Assembly: GCA_036741775.1 (NCBI GenBank)
Contig: DAINRQ010000027.1
Location: forward strand, 3,788 to 67,787
Direction of reading: 5' to 3'
Origin: JAJKIV01 sp036741775
Lineage (GTDB): Bacteria > Gemmatimonadota > Gemmatimonadetes > Gemmatimonadales > Gemmatimonadaceae
DNA length: 64,000 nt
The position numbers and the translations under genes were made by a program. This document shows, piece after piece, positions 45,764-54,830 of this stretch; position 1 is the stretch's first letter; the number at the start of each line of letters is the position of its first letter. The notes beneath the pieces are model-generated. The model was given only the letters and a program-made list of their open reading frames with translations. It had not been told where the DNA came from and ran no database searches.

Positions 45764-46441
45764 TCAGGTGGAAAGGTCGAGGCTCCGCCAGAGGTACCAC
45801 GACGCAACGGTGCGGTACGGCGCCCACGGCGCGCCGATCTTCGCGACACGGTCTGGGGTCGGCCGCTTCCGTAAGCGGTACGCACGCTGGATTGCATTCT
45901 GAATGCCGAGGTCGAGCTCGGGGAGCACATCGGGGCGACCGAGCCTGAACATCAGGAACATCTGCGCCGTCCATCGCCCCACACCCTTCACCCGAATGAG
46001 CGCATCGATCACACCGTCGTCGGGGAGCTGGTGCAGCGTCTCGATGGGCACGTCGCCCGATGCCACACGAACAGCGAGATCCTTGAGGTAGGCGAGCTTC
46101 TGGCGCGAGAGTCCGACCCCGCGCAATGACTCGTCACTCACGGCGGCCAGCTCCGAGGGCGTTGGAGCGCGTCCTCCGAACAGGTCGAGCATGCGCCCGT
46201 GAATCGTTGCCGCGGCCTTGCCGGAGAGCTGCTGGTAGACGATGGATCGGCAGACGGCATCGAAATGCGTGCCGTTGTTCTTTCGCTGCAAGCGACACGG
46301 GCCCACGCGCTCGATTACTCGGGCGAGCGTCGGGTCCGCGGCAGCGAGATGGGCGACCGCCTTACGCGGGACGCGAGGAAGTGGCGGAGTAATGGGAATG
46401 GGTGGCAGAAAGGAAGGCGGCGTGCATGACATGAGCACCAT
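45764..46441 (-). CDS. DNA-3-methyladenine glycosylase II-like (AlkA, HhH-GPD)
   Basis: The 225-residue protein has a helix-hairpin-helix LIRVKGVGRWTAQMFLMF followed by LPELDLGIQNA, which contains the catalytic Asp. There is no FeS cluster. It removes alkylated bases such as 3-methyladenine in base-excision repair. An alternative ATG lies 3 codons in. It is co-oriented with the TIGR01777 SDR. Confidence 0.85.
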   Translation of the reverse strand: MVLMSCTPPSFLPPIPITPPLPRVPRKAVAHLAAADPTLARVIERVGPCRLQRKNNGTHFDAVCRSIVYQQLSGKAAATIHGRMLDLFGGRAPTPSELAAVSDESLRGVGLSRQKLAYLKDLAVRVASGDVPIETLHQLPDDGVIDALIRVKGVGRWTAQMFLMFRLGRPDVLPELDLGIQNAIQRAYRLRKRPTPDRVAKIGAPWAPYRTVASWYLWRSLDLST

Positions 46442-46520
46442 GCACGCCGCTTAACGATCTCACCACGCTCACCGCATCACCAGTGGGGCGCCGAGGCGTG
46501 GGTCATCCTTATCATCGCGA

Positions 46521-46784
46521 TCATCGCGAGTAGTCGTCTGCGTCGTGGTCACGATCGCGCGCGAGCTGGTTCTTCTCGCTGTTCTTCTCGGCTTCGTCGT
46601 GCTGTTGCCGATCCTCGTGAATGCGATGCTTGCCCTCTCGCTGTGTACGCGCGCCGGGGTCCAATCCGTCCGGCTCGCTCACGCCGCTCTCGAGCTGCTC
46701 GCGGAGCCGCTCTCGCGTTCGCTCGCCGTGTCCCCCTTCGGGGTGCGTCTGCGCGCCGGGCTGGTTTCCGCGTCGATCGCTCAT
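46521..46784 (-). CDS. Small hydrophilic protein, unknown
   Basis: The 87-residue protein is rich in Glu, Arg, Gln, Asp and His (ERTRERLREQLESGVSEPDG, then KHRIHEDRQQHDEAEKNSEK) and probably disordered. The ATG at 46784 has GGAGG 5 nt upstream, a strong start. It is co-oriented with the FlgM-like gene just upstream. No family was recognised. Confidence 0.55.
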   Translation of the reverse strand: MSDRRGNQPGAQTHPEGGHGERTRERLREQLESGVSEPDGLDPGARTQREGKHRIHEDRQQHDEAEKNSEKNQLARDRDHDADDYSR

Positions 46785-46849
46785 GCTCGCCTCCGTGACG
46801 TCAGTGGGGGAGCGGCGGGCAAGCGACATGCCGGGCACCCGGCCATGCC

Positions 46850-47131
46850 TCAGATGTCTCGGCTGCGAAGCATCCGCCGCGCGACCTCGGCGGCAACCTC
46901 GGGCGAGTTGTAGAAGCCCTCGGCGACGCGGCGCCGGTACATCGCGATCTCCTCGTCGGTCAAGCCAGCCTCCTCGACGTCCGCGAGCACGGGTTCCGAT
47001 GCCAGCTGCGCCGGGGCGTCCGGCCCAGGCTCGCGCTCCGGCGTCGCGTGCTCCGCGGTCCCGGTCGTGTCCGTCGTCGGAACGCGGGCAGCATTCGCGC
47101 CCTCGTTGGGCGTCGCCTGTTCGTTGGCCAT
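46850..47131 (-). CDS. Small protein with FlgM-like C-terminal helix
   Basis: The 93-residue protein has an Ala/Pro/Glu-rich disordered N-terminus and a C-terminal segment TDEEIAMYRRRVAEGFYNS followed by PEVAAEVARRML. This resembles the sigma-binding helix of FlgM ('ERVEALKTAIRNGE..MDTGKIADSLI' type). It is divergent from a FliA/WhiG-type sigma factor gene. ATG at 47131 with GGGAGA 8-9 nt upstream. Anti-sigma activity is an inference from pattern and neighbourhood. Confidence 0.55.
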   Translation of the reverse strand: MANEQATPNEGANAARVPTTDTTGTAEHATPEREPGPDAPAQLASEPVLADVEEAGLTDEEIAMYRRRVAEGFYNSPEVAAEVARRMLRSRDI

Positions 47132-47528
47132 CGGATCGTTCTCCCTCAATGTTTTCCAACCTCTGGTATCGGCGCGCACACGAGAAACTGAAGCGCCCTC
47201 CAGAGAGAGTGTCGGCCACAAGGTGGCCGGAACGAGGCGGCAAATTCTTCCCCCTGGAACGTTATACCGCGTGGCTCGTCCTGGCAGTACCGCACCGACG
47301 AGAATGTCCGAGCCGCGGCACCGCCCGGCGCCGCATCGCCGTTCACCTTGCGTGCCAAGGGGTTACGCGTGGTGCGCGCAGCAACGTTCCGTTGCGAGTC
47401 GCGACTGATGCATGGGACAGGAGCCTGGAACGTCGGTTGCCTTCTGATGCGAGTCGTATCGAGGGCGGCTACCGACGTTGGTGAGGCACCCAGCAACCCA
47501 GGTCCCTGTCGCGGAGCAATAGGTCCCG
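47132..47528. promoter_or_regulatory. Divergent spacer, sigma factor and FlgM-like gene
   Basis: I see no gene in this ~397-bp spacer. It should hold the promoters of both genes; no confident -35/-10 or sigma-28-like box was found. Confidence 0.35.
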
Positions 47529-48287
47529 ATGTCCATCACCAGCGATCGCTCGTCGCGAACCGGACACATCGACCCGGCGACTCGGGACGCCGTGCTGCGG
47601 CAGCATCTCGGACTCGTTTACCACGTGGCGCAGCAGCTCTCTCGCGCCCGTGCCGGCGATGTGGAGATCGATGACCTGGTGAGCGCGGGGACCCTGGGGC
47701 TGATCGACGCGTTCGAGCACTTCGACACGTCACGCGGGCTCGCGTTCAGCACGTTCGCGATGCCGCGCGTCCGAGGCGCGATGCTCGATGAGATGCGCCG
47801 GATCGATCGCGTGCCGCGCTCGGTGCGCCGGAAGACCCGCCGCATCGATGGCGTGGCGACGTCTCTCGCTACGCTGCTCGGCCGGGAGCCTAACCACGAG
47901 GAGCTCGCCGACGGCCTCGGAATCGACATGGAAACGCTCTGGCGCTGGCAGGCAGAGCGCGAGTCGACCCAGCTCATCTCCCTCGAGCGTGCGTCGAGCG
48001 ACACCGCGAGCGGCCGCAACGCCGGTGAGTGGCTCGCGGGATCCACGGGCGACGAGCTCGACGACATGCTCACGCTCGACGCGGAGGCAACCCGACTGCG
48101 CGAGGCGATTCTCGCGCTGCCGGAGCAGGAGCGAACCGTCCTCTCGCTCTACTACTTCGAGGATCTCAAGCTGACCGACATCGCGCGGATCCTCGGCGTG
48201 AGCGAATCGCGCATCTCCCAGATCCGCTCGAAGGCCATTCAGCGTCTGCGCCGTGCGCTCGCGCGGCTGCGCGCTCCCGTCGCCTAA
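47529..48287 (+). CDS. FliA/WhiG-type alternative sigma factor
   Basis: The 252-residue protein has regions 2 (GLVYHVAQQLSRARAGDVEIDDLVSAGTLGL-like), 3 (VPRSVRRKTRRIDG) and 4 (LPEQERTVLSLYYFEDLKLTDIARILGVSESRISQIRSKA). This is the sigma-28 architecture without region 1. No flagellar genes are nearby, so it may control a stress or developmental regulon. It converges with the next gene, their stop codons overlapping in CCTAAC. Confidence 0.88.
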   Translation: MSITSDRSSRTGHIDPATRDAVLRQHLGLVYHVAQQLSRARAGDVEIDDLVSAGTLGLIDAFEHFDTSRGLAFSTFAMPRVRGAMLDEMRRIDRVPRSVRRKTRRIDGVATSLATLLGREPNHEELADGLGIDMETLWRWQAERESTQLISLERASSDTASGRNAGEWLAGSTGDELDDMLTLDAEATRLREAILALPEQERTVLSLYYFEDLKLTDIARILGVSESRISQIRSKAIQRLRRALARLRAPVA

Positions 48288-49012
48288 CGCTGATCGGTGT
48301 TCGCGCCCGCGGACTGCCGGCGCGCTTCGCTCAGCGTAGGCAACGTAAGCCGGTAAGTGATGAGCGGGAGCCCCTCGCGTGAATCACGGGTTGCGTGTAC
48401 GGTCCCACCCGCGTGCGCCAGCGCGCTCCGCACCGCGTCGATGAGGCTGCCACTCCCCGCGAAGAGGCCGTCGGTGTTCGGCGACGGCGCCTCGATGGTC
48501 AGCGTCACTTCCGTAGAGGTTCCGTGATATGCGAGCACGATCGGTAGTCCGCTGCCCGTGCGCGAGGAATGTCCCGCCGCACTCTCCAGCAGCACGAGGA
48601 GCGATCGGAGCAAGGCGGACGGACGCACGCACACGGGGTCGGCGTCGTTCGTGTCGCCGAGGAGGCAGGCGACGCCCTTGAGATCCGCGTGATACGTGTG
48701 AAGCTCGAGCACCGATGGGACGATGTCCTGGATGCGCACCGGCTCCGCGAGCGCCGTCGGCTCCGCGGGCAGGAGGCGGTAGAGGCGAAGCAGGGTGGCG
48801 AGGCGCTCGACCTCTCGAGCCATGGTCTGCACGAGCTGCGTGTCGGTGACCTCGCCGGGCTCGAAGAGGTGTGTCACGGCTTCGAGCGCGGCCAGCCTGT
48901 TCACGAGTTGATGGTTCAGCCCCTTCAGCACCTTCTCGTTTACCCGCAGCCACTGGTCCCCCCAGACGCGCGCGGGGGTCGGACTGGGCACCTCGGCGCG
49001 TTCGTGAGCCAT
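48284..49012 (-). CDS. Histidine-kinase-like protein (DHp plus degenerate HATPase)
   Basis: The 242-residue protein has a helical pair LKGLNHQLVNRLAALEAVTH (candidate His) and a C-terminal HATPase-like domain (AGSGSLIDAVRSALAHAGGTVH, then LPLITYRLTLPTL). N/G-box residues are weak, so it could be an inactive kinase or a phosphotransfer/anti-sigma-type ATPase. It is soluble, with no sensor domain. It converges on the sigma-28-like gene. Start at MAHERAEV; an ATG 3 codons upstream is possible. Confidence 0.6.
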   Translation of the reverse strand: MAHERAEVPSPTPARVWGDQWLRVNEKVLKGLNHQLVNRLAALEAVTHLFEPGEVTDTQLVQTMAREVERLATLLRLYRLLPAEPTALAEPVRIQDIVPSVLELHTYHADLKGVACLLGDTNDADPVCVRPSALLRSLLVLLESAAGHSSRTGSGLPIVLAYHGTSTEVTLTIEAPSPNTDGLFAGSGSLIDAVRSALAHAGGTVHATRDSREGLPLITYRLTLPTLSEARRQSAGANTDQR

Positions 49013-49021
49013 TCGGGGCAT

Positions 49022-49312
49022 GTGAGAGGAAGCGTGGCGGGTGTGAGTAATGACGACACAGACGGAACGCGATAACGATGGCCCGTGGACTGGCCAGAGC
49101 GTCCGCTTCCTGCGTATGTCGCCACGTCCCTGCGCCTGTTCAGCCGAGCGAATCCTCGACTCCCCGGGCGCCACGCCTGCGATCCCTCGAACGACCGATC
49201 AAAACGCTGATGCCCGCCGCGGGACGAATCCCCGCGACGATCCGGGTGTAGCATTCGGTGCGGGCACGATGCTCCATCGCGCCCGGTTCCCTGGAGAGAC
49301 GAGATCGTCGCC
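49022..49312. other. Divergent spacer, no gene seen
   Basis: This ~290-bp region separates the kinase-like gene and a lipoprotein gene. I found no reliable promoter, RNA or repeat. Confidence 0.4.
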
Positions 49313-50218
49313 GTGTTTCGAGCTTTCATTCACAGGATGGCCGCGGTCGCTGCCGCGTCGTGCGTCGCGATGGCGGCATGTCGCGACAGCGCCAACGATG
49401 GCGAGACGAGCGACTCGGCACTTGCCCGAGATCTCACGCTCGCCAGTGCCATCGCCGCGCCCGTGCCGGAGTTGAAGGACGGGCCTGAGGCCCCGCGCCA
49501 GCCCGTTGCCGCCGAGCGAGAGGAGAGGCCGGCGGCCTCTGTGCCACGCACACCAGTGCGTCGCCCGACGCGCCCGGTTCGCCAGGAACCGGCGCTGGAA
49601 CGCGAGCCGGAGCCCGAGCCGTCGCCGCCGCCAGTTGTGGAGGCGCCCGCACCGACGCCAGAGCCTGTCCCGGAGCCTGCTGCACCCGCACCGGCCGCCG
49701 GTCTGTTCGCGGCCGGAACGTCCATTGGTCTCTCGATCGGCGAGCGCGCGTGCTCGGATGCGAATCGTCCGGGCGACAAGATGGTCGCGTACACCGCGCA
49801 ACCGGTGACCGCGGCCAACGGCGAGGTGTTTCCGTCCGGGAGCACGGTGGTGCTCGAGGTCGCGTCGGTCGAGCGTGGCGCGAACGCCGATACGGCGACC
49901 ATCCGGTTTCGGGTGAAGTCCATCACGACGAATGGCGAGACGCACCCGATCGCCGGCGAGGTGGTTCCCACCGGGATACTCGAACGGCGGCGCGTGGAGA
50001 GCGGTGGCTCGGACAAGAAGAAGGTCATCGGGGGCGCGATCCTTGGCGCGGTGATCGGACGCGTCGCGGGCGGCGATACGCGTGGGGCGGTGATCGGCGC
50101 CGCAGCCGGCGCCGCGGTCGGTACAGCGGCAGCGGGCGCGACATCCCGTTACGAAACGTGCGTGCCGGCTGGTGCGCAGTTGCGGCTGGTGATCGCCGAT
50201 GGTGACGCCTCGAGCTAG
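49313..50218 (+). CDS. Lipoprotein with Pro-rich linker and glycine-zipper domain
   Basis: The 301-residue protein has signal AASCVAMAAC (lipid on the last Cys), a long Pro/Glu-rich linker (~60-140), a beta-rich middle (GLFAAGTSIGLSIGERAC...FPSGSTVVLEVASVE) and a C-terminal glycine zipper (VIGGAILGAVIG, GAVIGAAAGAAVGTAAAG). Glycine-zipper proteins associate with membranes. The likely role is an envelope or outer-membrane component. The start is a GTG; an internal ATG at residue 9 is also plausible. Confidence 0.7.
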   Translation: MFRAFIHRMAAVAAASCVAMAACRDSANDGETSDSALARDLTLASAIAAPVPELKDGPEAPRQPVAAEREERPAASVPRTPVRRPTRPVRQEPALEREPEPEPSPPPVVEAPAPTPEPVPEPAAPAPAAGLFAAGTSIGLSIGERACSDANRPGDKMVAYTAQPVTAANGEVFPSGSTVVLEVASVERGANADTATIRFRVKSITTNGETHPIAGEVVPTGILERRRVESGGSDKKKVIGGAILGAVIGRVAGGDTRGAVIGAAAGAAVGTAAAGATSRYETCVPAGAQLRLVIADGDASS

Positions 50219-50247
50219 CTTCCGGAATTCTCTTACCCCTTCCGCTC

Positions 50248-51303
50248 ATGCGCTTTGCTGCGCTCTACGCGCTCTTGCTCATTCCCGGCGCCGCTCTCTG
50301 CGGTCAGGATCAGAAGAACGGGACGGCGCCATCGTCTCCGGCCGCCGTGGCCCGCGGCCTCGAGACGATCACGGCCGATGACGTGCGGCGTCGCATCGGC
50401 ATCATCGCGCATGATTCGATGGGCGGGCGCGACACACCGAGTCGGGGGCTCGACCTCACGGCCAGATACATCGCGAGTGAATTTGCGCGCGTCGGACTCC
50501 AGCCAGCCGGCGACAGCGGGACGTTCATCCAGCGGTACCCGCTTCCGGTCGGCCGGCCGGGTGCGCCCGCGAGCGCCTCGAGACCTACCGCGCCTAACGT
50601 GGTCGGGGTCCTCGAGGGGTCGGACCCGGCGCTCAGGGACGAGTACATCGTGATCTCCGCGCACATGGATCACGTCGGTATCGGTGCACCGGTGAACGGC
50701 GACTCGATCTACAATGGCGCCGACGACGACGCGTCGGGCACCGCCGCCGTGCTCGAGCTGGCGGAGGCGCTGAGCCAGCCCGGCGCGCGGCCGAAGCGGT
50801 CGGTCGTGTTCCTGACCGTGAGCGGCGAGGAGCACGGCCTCTGGGGCAGCGCATGGTTCAGTGAGCACTCACCGGTGCGGCTGACCAACGTCGTCGCGAA
50901 CCTCAACATCGACATGGTCGGGCGCAACTGGAAGGACACGATCGTGGTGATCGGCAAGGAGCACTCGGACCTCGGCGCGACGCTCGAGCGGGTGAGCCGA
51001 GCCAATCCCCAGTTGCGGATGCAGCCGATCGATGACCTGTGGCCCGAGGAGAACTTCTACTTCCGGTCGGACCACTACAATTTCGCGCGCAAGGGTGTGC
51101 CGGTCCTGTTCTTCTTCAACGGGACTCACCCGGACTACCACGGCCCCGACGACGAGGTCGATCGCATCGATGCCGAGAAGGAGGCGCGAATCGTTCGCCT
51201 CATCTATCTGCTGACACACGAGGTGGGGAACGCCGCCGAGCGACCGCAATGGAATCCGGCGAGCTATCGGCGAATCGTTAGGCCGGCCGGATCGGGGGGC
51301 TGA
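50248..51303 (+). CDS. Secreted M28-family metallopeptidase
   Basis: The 351-residue protein has a signal peptide (LYALLLIPGAALCGQ). Its zinc ligands are in SAHMDHVG (~138), GADDDASGTAAV (~157) and SGEEHGLWGSAW (~192, with the catalytic Glu), plus a later Asp in NLNIDMVGRN and RSDHYNFA. It is an aminopeptidase-like exopeptidase of the periplasm or outer face. About 30 nt after the lipoprotein stop, so possibly co-expressed. Confidence 0.88.
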   Translation: MRFAALYALLLIPGAALCGQDQKNGTAPSSPAAVARGLETITADDVRRRIGIIAHDSMGGRDTPSRGLDLTARYIASEFARVGLQPAGDSGTFIQRYPLPVGRPGAPASASRPTAPNVVGVLEGSDPALRDEYIVISAHMDHVGIGAPVNGDSIYNGADDDASGTAAVLELAEALSQPGARPKRSVVFLTVSGEEHGLWGSAWFSEHSPVRLTNVVANLNIDMVGRNWKDTIVVIGKEHSDLGATLERVSRANPQLRMQPIDDLWPEENFYFRSDHYNFARKGVPVLFFFNGTHPDYHGPDDEVDRIDAEKEARIVRLIYLLTHEVGNAAERPQWNPASYRRIVRPAGSGG

Positions 51304-51389
51304 TTTCCGGGGCATCGGATACCGCGCGGCCGTTCCCCATCTCCTTGGGTCGTTGGGAGACGCGCCTCTCCCTCGCACGGTACGATCCG

Positions 51390-51820
51390 CTAGTAGTCAA
51401 TCACAGTGGTTTCGATAGGCATGGGATCACCGCGGATGTTCGAGGCGCGCGGCGACCCGCTCGGCCGGGCTACCGCCCGTGACGGGGTGATCCGGATCTG
51501 ACAGATGGGCGGATCGTCGGATCGCTCCGAGACCCGGATGCGCCCTCGCGCAACCAGAAGGAGAGAGGGGAACAGCCGCCCGGGACGCCACGTCCCCGCA
51601 GGCTGTTCCCCTCATCTCTTTGGGCGTGGCGAGACCAACGCTCCCCCGCGCGGAGCGATCCGCCCCGATCCGCCCCGTCCGCCCGATCCGTATCCCGTGG
51701 CACCGACGCCCGCCGGACAGCGGAGCGGTACGCGGCCGCCGCGAGGTCGGCCCGTCGAGAAGCTGATAGCCGACAGGTGATCGCCGCACACCTATCAGAT
51801 CGTCAGTGACTGACTACTAG
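51390..51820. repeat. 431-bp fold-back element
   Basis: Nested arms pair symmetrically: CTAGTAGTCAATCAC at 51390-51404 with 51806-51820 (14/15); GGATCGCTCC at 51519 with its exact reverse at 51652; and GAGGGGAACAGCC at 51565 with its exact reverse at 51601. The inner stem is GGGACG-CCA-CGTCCC at 51582-51596. There is no gene. It resembles a MITE-like or structured-RNA element; no transposase is nearby. Confidence 0.7.
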
Positions 51821-51970
51821 GTTGTTTCTCCCAATTCGCCCAATCCGTATCGCCCGCGTTGACGCAGGCCTGCTGAGGGCGGTTGCGGACGCGCACCGGT
51901 CGCCGATCAGAGAGTGATCGCGACGGCCTGTGATCGGACGCCCGTTAGGCATTGCCCGGAGATCGCAGCA

Positions 51971-52028
51971 CCCGCGGAACGAGACGCCCCGCCCGGTCGC
52001 GACCGGGCGGGGCGTCTCGTTCCGCGGG
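51971..52028. terminator. 58-bp perfect palindrome without loop
   Basis: The two 29-bp arms are exactly complementary and meet at GGTCG/CGACC. It lies 14 nt beyond the stop of the OmpA-family gene. It may act as a bidirectional terminator or form a cruciform. No T-run is present. Confidence 0.85.
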
Positions 52029-52042
52029 ATGCAGAGGTCCGG

Positions 52043-53602
52043 CTACGGTCTCGTCGGCCTCGTCACCGGCTCGGCGCGACCGCCGCAGACCCACCGCACC
52101 TGTTCGTCCTCGATGATCGCGAGCTCGAAGATCTCGACGCGACGGTTCGCACGCTCACCCAGCGGGCGTCCCTGCGCATCTCGCTCGTATTCGCTCGGCG
52201 CGCGATGCGGCACAGCGGGCGCGCAGAAGCTGAATCCGCGGACGCGCGGCTCGAATCGCGACCGATCGACGCCCTGCGCGAGCAGGTACGCCGTCACGCT
52301 ATCGGCTCGTGCGAGCGAGAGCTGCTCGTTGTACCGCCGCGACGCAGCCGGGCTTCGGCTGCCCGCCGGCGGAATCGTGTCCGCGTGCCCCTCGACGCGA
52401 ATCGTGACGCGCGGGTTCGCACGGAGGGCAGTGACGAGCTGATCGAGCCGGTTCCGCGACGCCCCGTCCAGGGCCGACGCGTTCAGATCGAAGTTCACGA
52501 TCGTCGAGCGCAGACTCACCACGCGGATGTTCGCGACGTCGGTCAGCGTTCGGCCACCCATCGTTGCCGACGCCGTGATCTGCACGACGCCGGTATCGTT
52601 GCCGGCGGTAAACCGGCCGGTCGGATCGACGTTCCCGCCGGAGTACGTCACCGAGATCGTCGTGTCGCTGCCGGCGCAGGTGCGCGCGCTGACGTTGAAC
52701 TGCACGGTCTCACCACGCAGCACCGTCGCCGTGTCGGGACGGATATCGACTGAGTTGATGCACGGGCCTGTTGGTGCCGCCGGTGGTGGCGGCGCCGGCT
52801 GATTGACGGTGACACTCGCACTGGCCATGCGGCGCTGCCCGCGCCCCCGATATTCCGCATTCACCGTCGCCTGGCCCGGCGTGCGGGCCGTGTACATCCC
52901 CGTCGGCGTGATCGAGTTGTCCGTGGACGTGAACGTGACGGAACCTGGGCACTCACGCCCGGTCCGCTCGCCACGGGCGGACGCCGTGAACGTGCGGCTC
53001 GCCCCCTGATCGAGCGCCACGGTTTGCGGCTCGATGGTGACGACGCACTGCTCGAGCGGCGGGTAGATCCAGTTCACGCCCGCTCGAATCGAGTTGTTCC
53101 AGTACCCATCCGTGTCGCGAGGCTGCTGGTTGCCTGGCGACGGGAACTTGTCGAACAGCGCCTCGACGTTGAGCGCCCACGATGGCTTGAAGTAGTACTT
53201 GAGACCGACCAGTCCACCGACGGCGTCTTCGTATTGGTTGGGTGTAGGGTCGTCATCGTACATGCCGAGCGTATAGCCGACGCCAAGGGCGAGCTTCAAT
53301 TGCTGCGTGAGCGGCACGTGATACCCAAGGCGAGCGTGAAACGGTTGGTACCTGATCTTCCCGCTCAGCGGGCCATCGGTGCTCGCGATGGCAATGTCGA
53401 CTTCGGCGACCACGTTGGGGAGGATGAAGAGGCCGAGCATCCCGCCAACACCGAACGCGTTATCCAGCTGCAGCACGTCGCCGAACATCGTGTACTGTCC
53501 GAACCCGCCCACCTCGATGGTGCCCCATCGTTGGGCGGAGGCCGGCGCGGCCGCGCCAGCCAGGACCAGCGCAGTCGTCGCCGCAATGCGCCCACTTCGC
53601 AT
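52043..53602 (-). CDS. OmpA-family outer-membrane protein with Ig-like linker
   Basis: The 519-residue protein has a signal peptide (VLAGAAAPASA|QR) and an eight-strand barrel (~20-195). Two BIG2-like segments (~205-370; Pro-rich spacer QPAPPPPAAPTG between) follow, then an OmpA_C peptidoglycan-binding domain (VNFDLNASALDGASRNRLD, VEGHADTIPP, ERANRRVEIFEL). It anchors the outer membrane to peptidoglycan. ATG at 53602 with GGGAG about 8 nt upstream. A small hinge of two Ig domains is uncommon. Confidence 0.85.
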   Translation of the reverse strand: MRSGRIAATTALVLAGAAAPASAQRWGTIEVGGFGQYTMFGDVLQLDNAFGVGGMLGLFILPNVVAEVDIAIASTDGPLSGKIRYQPFHARLGYHVPLTQQLKLALGVGYTLGMYDDDPTPNQYEDAVGGLVGLKYYFKPSWALNVEALFDKFPSPGNQQPRDTDGYWNNSIRAGVNWIYPPLEQCVVTIEPQTVALDQGASRTFTASARGERTGRECPGSVTFTSTDNSITPTGMYTARTPGQATVNAEYRGRGQRRMASASVTVNQPAPPPPAAPTGPCINSVDIRPDTATVLRGETVQFNVSARTCAGSDTTISVTYSGGNVDPTGRFTAGNDTGVVQITASATMGGRTLTDVANIRVVSLRSTIVNFDLNASALDGASRNRLDQLVTALRANPRVTIRVEGHADTIPPAGSRSPAASRRYNEQLSLARADSVTAYLLAQGVDRSRFEPRVRGFSFCAPAVPHRAPSEYERDAQGRPLGERANRRVEIFELAIIEDEQVRWVCGGRAEPVTRPTRP

Positions 53603-53873
53603 AGGTGCTCTCCCGTCACGTGTGGAGTCGGTCCAATGACTCGACTGCGGCCGCCTCACCGCTCCAATCGCGGCTCGTGAGGCTAGCGCGCTCATCTGCG
53701 CGACCAATCTGACTCGAATCGGGCTCAACGCAAGCGAGAATTTCGGCAGCCGGCTCACCCTACGACGGCACACACGCCTGACGACGGGCGATAGCGATGG
53801 AGACCGGATGTGTACATACTTCGCGGCCCGGGCGCGCCAATGCGCCTCTCCTTGCCTCCACGACCAGCTCCGA
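53603..53873. promoter_or_regulatory. Divergent spacer, ompA-like and cupin genes
   Basis: This ~270-bp region should contain both promoters. I recognise no repeat, RNA or clear -35/-10 pair. Confidence 0.35.
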
Positions 53874-54239
53874 ATGTCTTCCGTCACCTTCTATCGCTGG
53901 GCCGATCTCCCCGAAGAGCAGCTCTCACCGATGCTGAGCCGCAAGCTCATCACGGGCAGCCGCATGATGCTCGCGCACGTGTACCTCAAGAAGGGGTGCA
54001 TCGTCCCCAAGCACTCGCACGACAACGAGCAGCTCACCTACATCCTCGAAGGCGCGCTGCGGTTCGAGATCGGAGAGGATGGCGCGGAGGAGGTTGTGGT
54101 TCGCGCCGGCGAGGTGCTGTACATTCCGTCCAACGTGCCGCACATGGCGGAAGCGCTCGAGGATACCCTCGACGTGGACGTCTTCAGTCCGCCGCGCCAG
54201 GACTGGTTGGACAGGACGGATGCGTATCTGCGCCGGTGA
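53874..54239 (+). CDS. Small cupin protein
   Basis: The 121-residue single-domain cupin has motif 1 KHSHDNEQLTYILEGALRFE (His, His and Glu ligands) and motif 2 PSNVPHMAE (His). It binds one metal; its role may be sugar isomerase, dioxygenase or sensor. No partner gene is adjacent. Its TGA stop lies inside a 40-bp perfect palindrome. Confidence 0.8.
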   Translation: MSSVTFYRWADLPEEQLSPMLSRKLITGSRMMLAHVYLKKGCIVPKHSHDNEQLTYILEGALRFEIGEDGAEEVVVRAGEVLYIPSNVPHMAEALEDTLDVDVFSPPRQDWLDRTDAYLRR

Positions 54240-54267
54240 CGGGCCTGCAGGCCCGTCACCGGCGCAG
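54228..54267. terminator. 40-bp perfect palindrome covering the cupin stop
   Basis: Arms 54228-54247 and 54248-54267 are exactly complementary with no loop and include the stop codon of the cupin gene. It is followed without gap by the AGTCGCT heptamer array. Confidence 0.85.
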
Positions 54268-54314
54268 TCGTGAGTCGCCAGTCGCTAGTCGCTAGTCGCT
54301 AGTCGCTAGTCGCC
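54266..54314. repeat. Seven-unit AGTCGCT heptamer array
   Basis: Contiguous heptamers: AGTCGTG, AGTCGCC, four AGTCGCT, AGTCGCC. The first two units also occur together at 7732-7745. Confidence 0.92.
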
Positions 54315-54345
54315 GGACGAAACGGCGTGGCCCCCGAACGACTCG

Positions 54346-54717
54346 TTAGGCTACCGGGGTCGCCGCTCTCGCCTGTGTGGGGACGCGCGGCGCCACCCCG
54401 CGGCGGCGCAGGGCGTGACGAATGGCCGCCATGATGCCGACCGCGACGCCGATGCCGATCATCACGAGTCCGAGCGACGACTGCGCGCTGAAATAGTCTG
54501 CCCGCTGCACGAACGACGGGACGCCCGGCGGCAACACGTGCGTGCCGGCCGCGATGGACGCCAGGCCATTCCTCGCGAGCATGAAAAGCGTGGTCCCGGA
54601 CAGAAGGAGCAGTCCGGCGAGCGCATCCCACAGACGATCGGCCATGCTCACGCTCGGGTCCGTGGCACGCGTTGGGACGCTGTTCCCCTGTACTCGAAGC
54701 TCGAGCGGTGTATCCAC
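54346..54717 (-). CDS. Small two-helix membrane protein
   Basis: The 123-residue protein has hydrophobic helices LWDALAGLLLLSGTTLFML and LGLVMIGIGVAVGIMAAI, separated by ~25 residues, and a basic C-terminus. The start is GTG at 54717 with GAGG 5 nt upstream; an ATG at 54645 (MADRLWDAL) is the alternative. Family not recognised. Its stop codon is read in a GTTAGGC word. Confidence 0.5.
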   Translation of the reverse strand: MDTPLELRVQGNSVPTRATDPSVSMADRLWDALAGLLLLSGTTLFMLARNGLASIAAGTHVLPPGVPSFVQRADYFSAQSSLGLVMIGIGVAVGIMAAIRHALRRRGVAPRVPTQARAATPVA

Positions 54718-54830
54718 GGTGGCCTCACGAGTCGCGCTGGTCGTTCTCCAACCCCATGACCCATGACGCGCGAGAGGCCACGAACGGCACACCGTCAGCT
54801 GTTGGCGCCGTGGGCCGAAACGCGCTGCGA

